A stretch of DNA of 64,000 nt, taken from assembly GCA_029267335.1 (NCBI GenBank), contig JAJUJC010000001.1, forward strand, positions 62,001 through 126,000, given 5' to 3'. Below the pieces are notes generated by a model. That model did not search any database and had not been told where the DNA came from. It worked only from the letters and a program-made list of their open reading frames with translations. Shown piece after piece: positions 42,634 through 51,900 of this stretch. Within the stretch, counting starts at the first letter, position 1, and each line of letters starts with the position of its first letter. The stretch comes from Intestinibacillus massiliensis. GTDB taxonomy: Bacteria > Bacillota > Clostridia > Oscillospirales > Butyricicoccaceae. Position numbers and translations under genes: made by a program.

Positions 42634-43085
42634 TTTGCATCCTCCTTATGCCAAAGCTCTGTAAAAAAGCAGGTCTGATTTCCGGTGTGGCAAACCGGAC
42701 CCTTGGGAATTCCCCGATAAATCAGGGTGTCATCATCGCAATCCGACAAAATACGAGAAACCATAATGAAATTGCCCGATGTCTCGCCCTTGTTCCATAG
42801 TTTTTCGCGAGAACGCGAGAAAAACCATGCGGTGCCGGTCTCCATGGTCAGACGCAGCGCCTGCTCATTGGCATAGCCGAGCATGAGCACTTCCCCGTTG
42901 CGCTCATCCTGACAAATGACCGGAATCAATTCTGCTTTTACGAAAAAATGTGTCAGATCCATTGTGTGTTCTCTTTCTTCCTTGATCGTAATATCGTCCT
43001 TACGCAGACCGGATCGCAAAAAGGATTCCAGCATGCGTTCCACCTGCGGATCAAGCGTGGCAATCACGCTTCCTGCCGTACTCAT
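42630..43085 (-). CDS. hisI: Phosphoribosyl-AMP cyclohydrolase
   Basis: From ATG 43085, which overlaps the hisF stop as ATGA, the product is 151 residues; from ATG 42962 ([20 protein letters not shown]) it is 110, the family norm. No strong ribosome site marks either. The catalytic core starts at the second [57 protein letters not shown] and HTGNQTCFF with zinc/metal ligands. The extra 41 residues are helical and open in frame, and tight operon spacing favours the longer form. It makes ProFAR from PR-AMP. Confidence 0.85.
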   Translation of the reverse strand: MSTAGSVIATLDPQVERMLESFLRSGLRKDDITIKEEREHTMDLTHFFVKAELIPVICQDERNGEVLMLGYANEQALRLTMETGTAWFFSRSREKLWNKGETSGNFIMVSRILSDCDDDTLIYRGIPKGPVCHTGNQTCFFTELWHKEDAK

Positions 43086-43846
43086 AGGCGCACCGGAATG
43101 CTGCATGCAGCCAGATGCCGCTTGACCTGTTCGACAGTCAGTTCCCCATAATGGAACAGACTTGCAGCGAGCGCTGCATCAGCGTCGGTTTTCTCAAAAA
43201 CTTCAGAAAAATGCTCAAGTGAACCGCAGCCGCCGGAGGCGATGACGGGAATGCCGACCGCATTTGCGACTGCGCCAGTGAGTTCCAAATCAAAACCAGA
43301 TTTTGTCCCGTCGCGATCCATCGAGGTCAGGAGAATCTCCCCTGCACCGCGCTCATAAACCTCTTTTGCCCATGCGACCGCATCAATGCCGGTCGGCGTG
43401 CGACCGCCTGCGACATAGACCTCAAAACCGGATGGCGTTTTAGACGTGTGTCTCCCGTCGATTGCGACCACAACGCACTGTGACCCAAACTTCTCCGCCG
43501 CGGAATTGACCAGATTTGGTGTTTTGACCGCGGAGGAGTTGATGGAAATTTTGTCCGCTCCTGCACGCAGGATTTCTCTGAAATCCTCGACTGTGCGGAT
43601 ACCGCCGCCCACTGTCAGCGGCACAAAGACCTCGCGGCAGGTGCGGCGCACCACATCCGCGATCGTATCGCGATTTTCATAGGTCGCGGTGATATCAAGA
43701 AATACAATCTCATCCGCTCCCTGCAAAGAATAGAACTTTGCAAGCTCTACAGGATCGCCTGCGTCACGCAGCCCGACAAAGTTGACGCCTTTGACAACCC
43801 GTCCATCCTTAACATCCAGACAAGGGATGATCCGTTTTGCCAGCAT
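43082..43846 (-). CDS. hisF: Imidazole glycerol phosphate synthase, cyclase subunit
   Basis: 254 residues, full (beta/alpha)8 barrel. Begins [20 protein letters not shown] with the catalytic Asp, then [55 protein letters not shown], and catalytic [18 protein letters not shown], ending with [16 protein letters not shown]. It pairs with HisH to make imidazole glycerol phosphate and AICAR. Its start shares one base with the hisA stop. Confidence 0.97.
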   Translation of the reverse strand: MLAKRIIPCLDVKDGRVVKGVNFVGLRDAGDPVELAKFYSLQGADEIVFLDITATYENRDTIADVVRRTCREVFVPLTVGGGIRTVEDFREILRAGADKISINSSAVKTPNLVNSAAEKFGSQCVVVAIDGRHTSKTPSGFEVYVAGGRTPTGIDAVAWAKEVYERGAGEILLTSMDRDGTKSGFDLELTGAVANAVGIPVIASGGCGSLEHFSEVFEKTDADAALAASLFHYGELTVEQVKRHLAACSIPVRL

Positions 43847-44559
43847 TACTTTGCCTCCCTGATCGCAGCTTCCAAATCCAGTGCGCCTGTGTAGACCGCC
43901 TTGCCTGCGATGACCGCATCAATCCCGTCCACGCGCAGCTGACGAATATCATCGAGCGAAGAAACGCCGCCGGATGCCACGATCTCGCACTTGACGGCTG
44001 CACGCAATGCCCGCAACTGCTCGAAATTCGGTCCGGACAGCATGCCGTCGCGCCCGATATCCGTGAAAATGATCGTATGAACGCCATAGCTTTCCATGCG
44101 GCGCGCAAATGCAAGATATTCATAGCCGCTGTCCTTGAGCCAACCGTCCGTGCGTACCGTGCCCTCGAGCGCGTCGATGCCGACCGCAATGCGGTCGCCA
44201 TATTCACGGCAGGCATCTTCGACAAGCTGCGGGTCGCGCACCGCTGCCGAACCGATGATGACACGACGCACACCAAGTGCAAGCACATGGCGCACATCAT
44301 CCATTGAGCGGATGCCGCCGCCGAGTTCGACCGCCGCGCCCGCTTCCGAAATCACGCGACGTACAACGTCATAGTTTGCACGAGAGCCGTCCTTCGCGCC
44401 ATCGAGGTCGACCATATGGATGAGCGGCGCACCTGCCGCGAGAAAGCGCTGTGCGGTCTCGACCGCATCCTCCGCCACCTGATGAGCGGTCGCGTAATCT
44501 CCTCGTGTCAATCGGACGCACTTACCGTCCTTAAGATCGATCGCCGGCAATATTTTCAT
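43846..44559 (-). CDS. hisA: Phosphoribosylformimino-AICAR ribotide isomerase
   Basis: 237 residues. Barrel with [20 protein letters not shown] (catalytic Asp), [56 protein letters not shown] (second Asp) and [16 protein letters not shown]. It isomerises ProFAR to PRFAR. It starts six bases after hisH. Confidence 0.97.
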   Translation of the reverse strand: MKILPAIDLKDGKCVRLTRGDYATAHQVAEDAVETAQRFLAAGAPLIHMVDLDGAKDGSRANYDVVRRVISEAGAAVELGGGIRSMDDVRHVLALGVRRVIIGSAAVRDPQLVEDACREYGDRIAVGIDALEGTVRTDGWLKDSGYEYLAFARRMESYGVHTIIFTDIGRDGMLSGPNFEQLRALRAAVKCEIVASGGVSSLDDIRQLRVDGIDAVIAGKAVYTGALDLEAAIREAK

Positions 44560-44565
44560 GTGTAC

Positions 44566-45177
44566 TCACCCTTTCGTCAGCTTTGCAAAATTCTTTAAGA
44601 TACGCAAACCGGCATCTCCGCTCTTCTCGGGATGGAATTGGCAGCCGAATACATTGCCCCGCGCGACCATCGCCGGTACACGCGTTCCATAGTCGGCTGC
44701 ACAGCTCAAATCGGACTCCTCCGCCGGAAACGCCATATAGCTATGCACAAAATAAACGTAATCGCCGTCCTGTAAGCCTTCGGTCAACGCATTGGGACGC
44801 AGAATAGACAGTGCGTTCCAACCGATCTGCGGCAACTTCAGTGCGGTCGGGATGCGGTGGATACAGCCCGGCAGCAGATCGAGTCCCGCGCACGGGCGAA
44901 CCTCGTCAGACTGGGTAAACAGCATTTGCATCCCGAGGCAGATACCGAGAAACGGCTTGCTCTGTGCGGCAGTCAATACCGCATCATACAGACCGGATGC
45001 ATGCAATGCCTGCATCGCATCCGGAAATGCGCCGACGCCGGGCAGGATGATGGCCGCCGCATTCTCGATCGACTCACTCGTATCCGCGATCCGGTTGTCA
45101 AACCCCAAATAATCCAGAGAATTGTGCACGCTCATCAGATTGCCCGCGCCGTAATCTACAATCGCTATATAACTCAT
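44566..45177 (-). CDS. hisH: Imidazole glycerol phosphate synthase, glutamine amidotransferase subunit
   Basis: 203 residues from ATG 45177, preceded by GGGGAGAAC. Class I amidotransferase: YIAIVDYGAGNLMSVHNSL, oxyanion region LPGVGAFPDAM, nucleophile KPFLGICLGMQMLF and the catalytic His/Glu in VFGCQFHPEKSG. It supplies ammonia to HisF. A promoter-like sequence lies between hisB and this gene. Confidence 0.96.
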   Translation of the reverse strand: MSYIAIVDYGAGNLMSVHNSLDYLGFDNRIADTSESIENAAAIILPGVGAFPDAMQALHASGLYDAVLTAAQSKPFLGICLGMQMLFTQSDEVRPCAGLDLLPGCIHRIPTALKLPQIGWNALSILRPNALTEGLQDGDYVYFVHSYMAFPAEESDLSCAADYGTRVPAMVARGNVFGCQFHPEKSGDAGLRILKNFAKLTKG

Positions 45178-45246
45178 ACGTTCTCCCCTGCGCAGCTGCC
45201 GCTCACGGCGGCATTGTCCAAAACTGCGCAATCTTTGTTTATGCTT

Positions 45247-45275
45247 ATTGTCCGCCTTTGATGAGCGCTTGTCAA
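45247..45275 (-). promoter_or_regulatory. Predicted internal promoter between hisB and hisH
   Basis: On the minus strand, TTGACA (45270-45275), 17-base spacer, GACAAT (45247-45252), in the only large gap (118 bases, 45178-45295) of the his operon. It could drive hisHAFIE separately. Confidence 0.55.
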
Positions 45276-45295
45276 TCCAAAGTTTTACTGTGCAG

Positions 45296-45871
45296 TCAGA
45301 GCACGCCCTTCGCGCTCAGCACGCCACCGCCTGTAACCGTCGCAGCCTGCCGCAGCGCGCGCGCTGCCGCCTTAAACAGTGCCTCCGTGATGTGATGCGC
45401 ATTTTGTCCATACATGGATTTCAGATGCAGTGTCAGACCGCCATGCATCGCAAAGGCACGCATAAATTCCACCGTCAGGCAAGTATCGTAATCGCCGCAC
45501 ATCGGCTGCGGCATGGGTGCGTCAAAGACCAGAAACGGTCTGCCCGAAATATCGAGCGTGCAAAAGCCGAGTGCCTCATCCATCGGTACAAAGGATGAGC
45601 CGAAGCGTGCAATGCCCGCCTTATCGCCCAGTGCCCGACTGAGCGCCTGTCCAAGCACGATGCCGATGTCCTCGACCGTGTGATGTCCGTCAACCTGTAG
45701 GTCGCCCTTGCAGCGCACAGTCAGTCCGAAGCCACTGTGCACGGCAAAAGAGTTCAGCATGTGGTCAAAAAAGCCGATGCCGCTCTCGATCGAAACGTCA
45801 CCGCCATCCAGATCGAGCGCAAGCGCGATATCCGTTTCGCGGGTTTTACGTGTAATTTGTGCATTTCGCAT
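45296..45871 (-). CDS. hisB: Imidazoleglycerol-phosphate dehydratase
   Basis: 191 residues from ATG 45871 (MRNAQITRKTRETDI), with GGGAGGG upstream; this is the monofunctional bacterial form without the phosphatase domain. Metal-ligand motifs: FFDHMLNSFAVHSGF, GDLQVDGHHTVEDIG, ALSRALGDKAG, and a C-terminal YGQNAHHITEALFKAAARAL. The histidinol-phosphate phosphatase is not in this operon. Confidence 0.97.
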   Translation of the reverse strand: MRNAQITRKTRETDIALALDLDGGDVSIESGIGFFDHMLNSFAVHSGFGLTVRCKGDLQVDGHHTVEDIGIVLGQALSRALGDKAGIARFGSSFVPMDEALGFCTLDISGRPFLVFDAPMPQPMCGDYDTCLTVEFMRAFAMHGGLTLHLKSMYGQNAHHITEALFKAAARALRQAATVTGGGVLSAKGVL

Positions 45872-45875
45872 GGCG

Positions 45876-47159
45876 TTATCCCTCCCGAAAACGTACTTTG
45901 ATGGAATTGGCGTGTGCGTCCAGATGCTCGCTTTCGGCAAGCGCTACAATATCGTCTGCAAGCGCCGCAAGCGCATCCTTGCTGTATTCGATGATACTGG
46001 TCTTTTTGAGGAACGTATCCGTCGACAGCGGCGAGAAAAACCGCGCCGTACCCGAGGTCGGCAGAACGTGACACGGACCCGCCATATAATCGCCAAGCGG
46101 CTCGGGCGCATACGCGCCGAGGAAGATCGCGCCTGCGTTGTGCAGCAGCGGCAGCAACTCGCGCGGCTGCGCCGTGACAATTTCGAGGTGCTCGGGTGCA
46201 ACCAGATCCGCGACCTTGCACGCGTCTGCAAAGTCCTCAAAAACGATCGCGCAGCCGTAATTCTCGACCGATTCGCGAATGATGTCCCAACGCGGCAGTA
46301 GCTTTGCCTGACGCTCCATTTCCGCAGAGATGGCCTGCGCCTGCGGCATGGAATCGGTAAGCAGCACTGCCGACGCGAGGCGGTCGTGCTCTGCCTGACT
46401 GAGCAGATCCGCCGCAACGCAGGTCGGGTCTGCGGTACTGTCCGCGATGACGAGTACTTCGGACGGTCCTGCGATCATGTCAATATCCACGACGCCGAAG
46501 GCGAGTTTTTTTGCTGCCGCGACAAATGCGTTGCCAGGTCCGACGATTTTATCGACCTGCGGGATAAAGTCCGCGCCATAGGTCAGAGCCGCGACTGCCT
46601 GCACGCCGCCGCATGCAATGACAGTGTCAATTCCCGCAATTTTTGCTGCTGCGAGTACAGCGTTGTTGAGGTTTTCAGTCGGCGGCGTGACCATGATGAT
46701 CTCTCCGACCCCCGCGACCTTGGCAGGGATGGCATTCATGAGCACGCTCGACGGATACGCTGCCGTACCCCCCGGCACATAAATACCGACGCGCGATAGT
46801 CCGCGCACGGTCTGACCGAGCACCTGACCCTCTCCGCGGCGATACTCCCAGCTCTTGACGAGCATTTGCTCATGATAGTCACGAATATTTGCCGCCGCGT
46901 TTTCGAGCGCGGCGATCAACTTGGGATCGCAATCCGCGTAGGCACGGTCGAGCACCTCCTGCTTGATGACATAGGGGGCGCAGCCGTCGAATTTACAGGA
47001 ATACGCCTCAACTGCCGCCATGCCGCGCGCACACACGTCGTCCATGATGGCGCGTACCGTCGTTTCAATATCACCGCGCGCACTGTCGGCACGCGCTTTC
47101 ATTTCACGGATCACGCGCTGCTCGGCAGCGCCGTCCGCAAGTACGGTTTTCAAAAACAT
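45876..47159 (-). CDS. hisD: Histidinol dehydrogenase
   Basis: 427 residues, normal length. Motifs: VGIYVPGGTAAYPSSVLMNA, VDKIVGPGNAFVAAAK, the zinc-related DMIAGPSEVLVIAD and SQAEHDRLASAVLLT, ending with LDAHANSIKVRF. It oxidises histidinol to histidine in the last two steps. It is preceded by AAAGGAAC. Confidence 0.97.
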   Translation of the reverse strand: MFLKTVLADGAAEQRVIREMKARADSARGDIETTVRAIMDDVCARGMAAVEAYSCKFDGCAPYVIKQEVLDRAYADCDPKLIAALENAAANIRDYHEQMLVKSWEYRRGEGQVLGQTVRGLSRVGIYVPGGTAAYPSSVLMNAIPAKVAGVGEIIMVTPPTENLNNAVLAAAKIAGIDTVIACGGVQAVAALTYGADFIPQVDKIVGPGNAFVAAAKKLAFGVVDIDMIAGPSEVLVIADSTADPTCVAADLLSQAEHDRLASAVLLTDSMPQAQAISAEMERQAKLLPRWDIIRESVENYGCAIVFEDFADACKVADLVAPEHLEIVTAQPRELLPLLHNAGAIFLGAYAPEPLGDYMAGPCHVLPTSGTARFFSPLSTDTFLKKTSIIEYSKDALAALADDIVALAESEHLDAHANSIKVRFREG

Positions 47160-47176
47160 ACCGTGTTCCTTTCCTG

Positions 47177-48814
47177 TCAGCGCGGCTCGAGTCCGGCTTC
47201 CATCTCTCCGATGATTTTCTGAATCGCTGCTTTTTTCATCTTAGCGCTTGCCAGATTGACGATAATGCGCGCAGAAACGGGCGCGACATCCTCTATGACC
47301 TCCAGACCGTTTTCACGCAGCGTCGTGCCGGTCTCTACAATATCGACGATTGCATCCGCAAGTTCGAGCAGCGGCGCCAATTCAACAGAACCTTCGATTT
47401 TGATCGTTTCGACATCCATATTTTTGCGTGCAAAGAACGCTTTGGTCACCGCGGGGTATTTGGTCGCGATGATCGGCGTCTTGTAGTCGCGGTAGACGTC
47501 CTTCCCTTTCTTGGTGGCAAGTGCAAAGCGGCATTTGCCGAAGCCAAGGTCGACCATCTCGTAAAAACTGCCGCCCTTTTCCATGATCGTGTCCTTACCG
47601 ACTACGCCCATGTCGCACACACCGTGCTCGACATAGGTGATGACGTCTGCCGCTTTGGCAAGCACGATTTCGATGTCGGTCTCCGGCAGCGTGAAAATCA
47701 GCTTGCGTGAACCGCTTTCCAGTTCGGCAATGTCATACCCCGAGGCTTTGAGCAGCGACAGAGTCTTTTTTTCCAGACGCCCCTTGGTCAGTGCAATGCG
47801 CACGGTATCCCGACGCGCCGCCGCTGCCGGACGGTCTGCGCCCGAAATGGACTCCGCAACCATTTCCACGTCAATGCCGAAGCCGCCTGCCGGCATATCG
47901 CGTCCGAATTTGGCACACAGTGCATTGTATCGCCCGCCGGCAAGGATCGCCGCACCTGCGCCGCCGATATAGCCGCGGAACATGACGCCGGTGTAGTAAT
48001 CCATTTCGTGCACCAGTCCGAGGTCGATCATGACCGCATCGCCGTATCCTGCCTTATCGAGTGCGGCCCAAAGCTGTCGCAGATAGGCAACTGCACCGAG
48101 CACCCGCACGTTTCCGGTCATACCCTCGACCGCATTGAGCACTTCGATCCCGCCGAAAAGCTGCGGCATGGCGCGCAGCGCGGCGGCGGCAGGACGGTCA
48201 CGATACGGCTCAAGTGCATCGCCGAGTGCTGCAAAGGATTTATTCTCGATTAGGCGGCGGATCTGCTCCGCGGTTTCCTTGTCCACGTCCAATGCTTCGA
48301 TCAGTGCCTTGTAAAGCTCTGCATGACCCAGTTCAATGCGGAAATTACTTGTGCCGGTTGCACGCAGCGCTTCAAACGCAGCGGATAAAATATCAAGATC
48401 TGCCTGTAAGCCGTCTGCGCCCATCAGCTCCGCGCCGATTTGCAGGAACTCTGCCTTGTGCCCATGATCGCCGGATACCGAACGAAAGACCTTTTGACTG
48501 TAATACAGCCGCACGGGAAGCGCCGCGCTGTCCAAGCGGGTCGCGGCAATGCGCGCGATCGGCGTCGTATTATCCGGACGGGCAACGCAGATACGACCGG
48601 AACGGTCGATGATTTTGAGCATCATCTCCTGATCGAGCTCCGGATTTGCCTGCGCAAATACGTCATAATACTCGACCGAAGGAGTTACGATCTCACTGTA
48701 GCCGCGCTCCTCCAGTTTTTCACGAATGCGGTTCTCGGTCTGGCGCAGCGCACGGCACGACGCAAACAGCAGATCGCGCGTGCCCTCCGGCGTGGAAATA
48801 CAAAAACGGTTCAT
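47177..48814 (-). CDS. hisZG: Fused ATP phosphoribosyltransferase: HisZ regulatory domain + HisG catalytic domain
   Basis: 545 residues from ATG 48814, with AAGGAG nine bases upstream. Residues 1 to about 324 are HisZ, the HisRS-like regulatory subunit (CISTPEGTRDLLFASCRAL, RLYYSQKVFRS, GHKAEFLQIGAELMG, EMDYYTGVMFRGYI, AAILAGGRYNALCAKFG). After a short Ala-rich linker (GADRPAAAARR), residues 337-545 are short-form HisG (VRIALTKGRLEKKTLSLL, ADVITYVEHGVCDMGVVGKD, AIVDIVETGTTLRENGLEV). The two are normally separate genes forming a hetero-octamer. No stop or frame break lies between them. It catalyses the first, feedback-regulated step of histidine synthesis. Confidence 0.94.
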   Translation of the reverse strand: MNRFCISTPEGTRDLLFASCRALRQTENRIREKLEERGYSEIVTPSVEYYDVFAQANPELDQEMMLKIIDRSGRICVARPDNTTPIARIAATRLDSAALPVRLYYSQKVFRSVSGDHGHKAEFLQIGAELMGADGLQADLDILSAAFEALRATGTSNFRIELGHAELYKALIEALDVDKETAEQIRRLIENKSFAALGDALEPYRDRPAAAALRAMPQLFGGIEVLNAVEGMTGNVRVLGAVAYLRQLWAALDKAGYGDAVMIDLGLVHEMDYYTGVMFRGYIGGAGAAILAGGRYNALCAKFGRDMPAGGFGIDVEMVAESISGADRPAAAARRDTVRIALTKGRLEKKTLSLLKASGYDIAELESGSRKLIFTLPETDIEIVLAKAADVITYVEHGVCDMGVVGKDTIMEKGGSFYEMVDLGFGKCRFALATKKGKDVYRDYKTPIIATKYPAVTKAFFARKNMDVETIKIEGSVELAPLLELADAIVDIVETGTTLRENGLEVIEDVAPVSARIIVNLASAKMKKAAIQKIIGEMEAGLEPR

Positions 48815-48849
48815 GCTCCGCAGCTCCTTCATTACTTCATTATGCTAAA

Positions 48850-48878
48850 ATGATAACATACGAAATTTGTATTGTCAA
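48850..48878 (-). promoter_or_regulatory. Main promoter of the histidine operon
   Basis: On the minus strand, TTGACA (48873-48878), 17-base spacer, TATCAT (48850-48855), 35 bases before the hisZG start. The short leader leaves no room for a T-box or attenuator. Confidence 0.8.
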
Positions 48879-48893
48879 CCTCTTTTTGCAGAT

Positions 48894-48922
48894 GGGAAAA
48901 AGCCGCCGCATCAGCGGCGGCT
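48894..48922 (-). terminator. Terminator after polC
   Basis: A 9-bp stem (AGCCGCCGC / GCGGCGGCT, four-base loop) followed on the minus strand by TTTTT. It ends the pyrH-polC operon just before the his promoter. Confidence 0.85.
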
Positions 48923-48926
48923 TCAG

Positions 48927-51900
48927 CTAAAACAAAGAAACCTGCGTTGTTTTTGGCATTGCGCCCAGCGCGCCAATGTCGCACAGCGCTTCTACGACCG
49001 ATTTGCCGACCTTAGGGCAGCGAATGGTCAGCTCTTCCGCAGACAGGAACGGGCCGTTTTCGCGCTCGCGGACAATATCCAATGCTGCCTGTTCTCCTAC
49101 GCCAGGCATAGAGGTGAACGGCGGGATCAGCCCCTTTTCCGTCACCAGAAAATTCGTCGCATCGGACCGGTAAATATCCATCGGTTCAAAGATGAACCCC
49201 CGCTTATAAAACTCGTGACAGACTTCAAGCGTGGTTGCGGTTTCTTTTTCAGCAGCCGAAATCGTCTTGTCACGGTCTTTTTCCGCAAGTTCTGTGATCT
49301 TTGCCACGCAGACCGTATCACCACGCACCATACACGAGGCGTCAAAACCCTTTGCACGAATGGAAAAATACGCGGAATAGAATGCAAGCGGGCGGTGCAC
49401 CTTGAACCATGCAATGCGGAATGCCATCATCACATACGCGACCGCATGCGCTTTGGGGAACATGTACTTGATTTTGTTGCAGGAGTCAATATACCATTCG
49501 GGTACATTCTGCGCGCGCATCGCCTCTTCCCACTCCGGCTTGAGTCCCTTGCCCTTACGCACCGCCTCCATAATGGTAAACGACAGCTTAGGTTCGACAC
49601 CCTGCAAAATGAGATAGTTCATAATATCATCGCGGCAGCAAATACAGCCCGAAAGCGGGATGCCTTGCTTGACCAGTTCCTGTGCGTTGCCCAACCAAAC
49701 GTCGGTTCCGTGCGACAGACCGGAAATCGAGACCAAATCTGCGAACGTACGCGGCTGTGTGTCGCGCAGCATGCCGCGCACAAATTTGGTGCCGAACTCG
49801 GGTACGGCAATACTACCCATTTCACCTAGAATCTTGTCCGTGCCGTCGATATAACGCAGCGCTTCGCACGAGGTGAATAGGCTCATGGTTTCAGGGTCAT
49901 CCAGCGGAATTTCACGTGCATTTAGCCCGGTCAACTCCTCCAGATGCTTGATCATCGTCGGATCGTCATGTCCGAGCTCATCTAGCTTGAGCAAATTCGC
50001 ATCGATCGAGTGATACTCAAAGTGTGTCGTGATAATATCCGAGGTCGGGTCGTCCGCCGGATGCTGCACCGGACAAAAATCGTAGATTTCGACTTCCTTT
50101 GGCACGACGACGATACCGCCTGGATGCTGTCCCGTGGTGCGTTTGATACCGGTGCAGCCTGCCGTCAGGCGGTTTTCTTCGGCATGAGAGCACTCGAGCC
50201 CGCGCTCATCCATATATTTTTTGACGAAACCGTAGGCGGTTTTTTCCGCGACTGTGCCCAGTGTGCCCGCGCGGAACACATGGTCGTGCCCAAAAAGCTC
50301 ACCGGTGTACCAGTGTATTTTGGATTGATATTCTCCAGAAAAATTCAAGTCAATATCAGGCACCTTATCGCCGTTAAAGCCCAAAAAGGTTTCAAACGGA
50401 ATGGAAAATCCTTCTTTGCTGAGTATTTGTCCGCAGTTCGGACAAATTTTGTCTGGAAGATCGACACCGCAGGACATTTCCTCGTGCCACTCGATGTACT
50501 TACAGTCCGGACACAGATAATGCGGTGCAAGCGAGTTTACCTCGGTAATATCCGACATAAACGCCACGAGAGACGAACCGACCGACCCACGCGAGCCGAC
50601 CAGATACCCGTCCTCGATCGATTTACACACCAACTTTTGTGCGATAATGTACATCACGTCATAGCCGTTGCCGATAATCGACCCAAGTTCACGGTCAAGC
50701 CGCTTTTGGACAAGCTCGGGCAGCGGGTCGCCGTAAATGCGTCGCGCTTTCGCGCGGCACATGTTCTCAAGGTCTTGCGCACTGCCCTCGATCTTCGGTG
50801 GATAGTTTTCCCGCGGCACGGGACGCACATCCTCACATTGCTCCGCAATGAGATTGGTGTTTGTCACGACAACCTCATACGCACGGTCGCGACCCAAGTA
50901 GGAAAATTCCTCCAGCATTTCATCGGTCGTACGCAGATAAAGCGGCGGCTGGTCGTCCGCATCCGGAAAACCCTGCCCCGCCATCAGAATGCGGCGGAAC
51001 GCCTCGTCCTCCGGTTCCAAAAAATGCACGTCGCCTGTTGCACAGCACGGCTTGCCCAACTCATCTGCCAGCTTCAGAATTTTACGGTTGTAGTCGCGCA
51101 GTTCTTCCTCATTGCGTGCCGTGCCCTTGCGCAGCATAAAAGCATTATTGGGGATTGGCTGAATTTCCAGATAGTCATAAAAGGACGCAATGTGCTTGAG
51201 CTCGTCCCATTCTGCACCGTCTACCATCGCACGAAACAGCTCACCCGCCTCGCATGCCGAGCCAAAAATCAGCCCCTCACGATGACGCAGAAGTTCGGAA
51301 CGCGGAATGATCGGACGCTTATTAAAGTATTGCAAGTAGGACTTGGAAATGAGCTGATAAAGATTGCGCAATCCGGTCTTATTTTTGACCAGAATGATAA
51401 AATGATACCGATTTAAGTTCTTAAGGTTGCGGGTTTTCGCCTTTTTGCCTGCGAGCGCCGAATTGATGTCTGAAGCATGCTGCACGCCCAGTTCGTCGTG
51501 CAGCATCGCAAGCAGTTTGACAAAAATACGGCTGAGCACCGCGGCATCTTCACTTGCGCGGTGATGCTCAAACGGTCCGACCGCCAATTCTTTTGCGAGC
51601 ACATTTAGCTTGTAGCGTCCCAGATCGGGCAGTAAAAGCCGCGCCATTTCCAAGGTGTCGATTGCGGTAAAGCTGCGCTCGATCCCCAGTCGTTTGCACG
51701 CGGCGTTCAGGAACGACAGGTCAAATCCCGCATTGTGCGCCACGAGAATACGATCTCCGGCAAACTCCAAAAAGGCGCGCAGCGCATCTGCCAATTCGGG
51801 TGCGTTTGCGACGGTTTCATCCGAAATACCCGTGAGGTCGGTGATCTCGGGCGGAATGGGTTTGTGTGGATTTACGTAGGTCTGAAATGCCTGCACCGGC

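Noticed and set aside
50010-51416. 468-codon plus-strand frame opposite polC
   Set aside because: Shadow of PolC; no recognisable domain.
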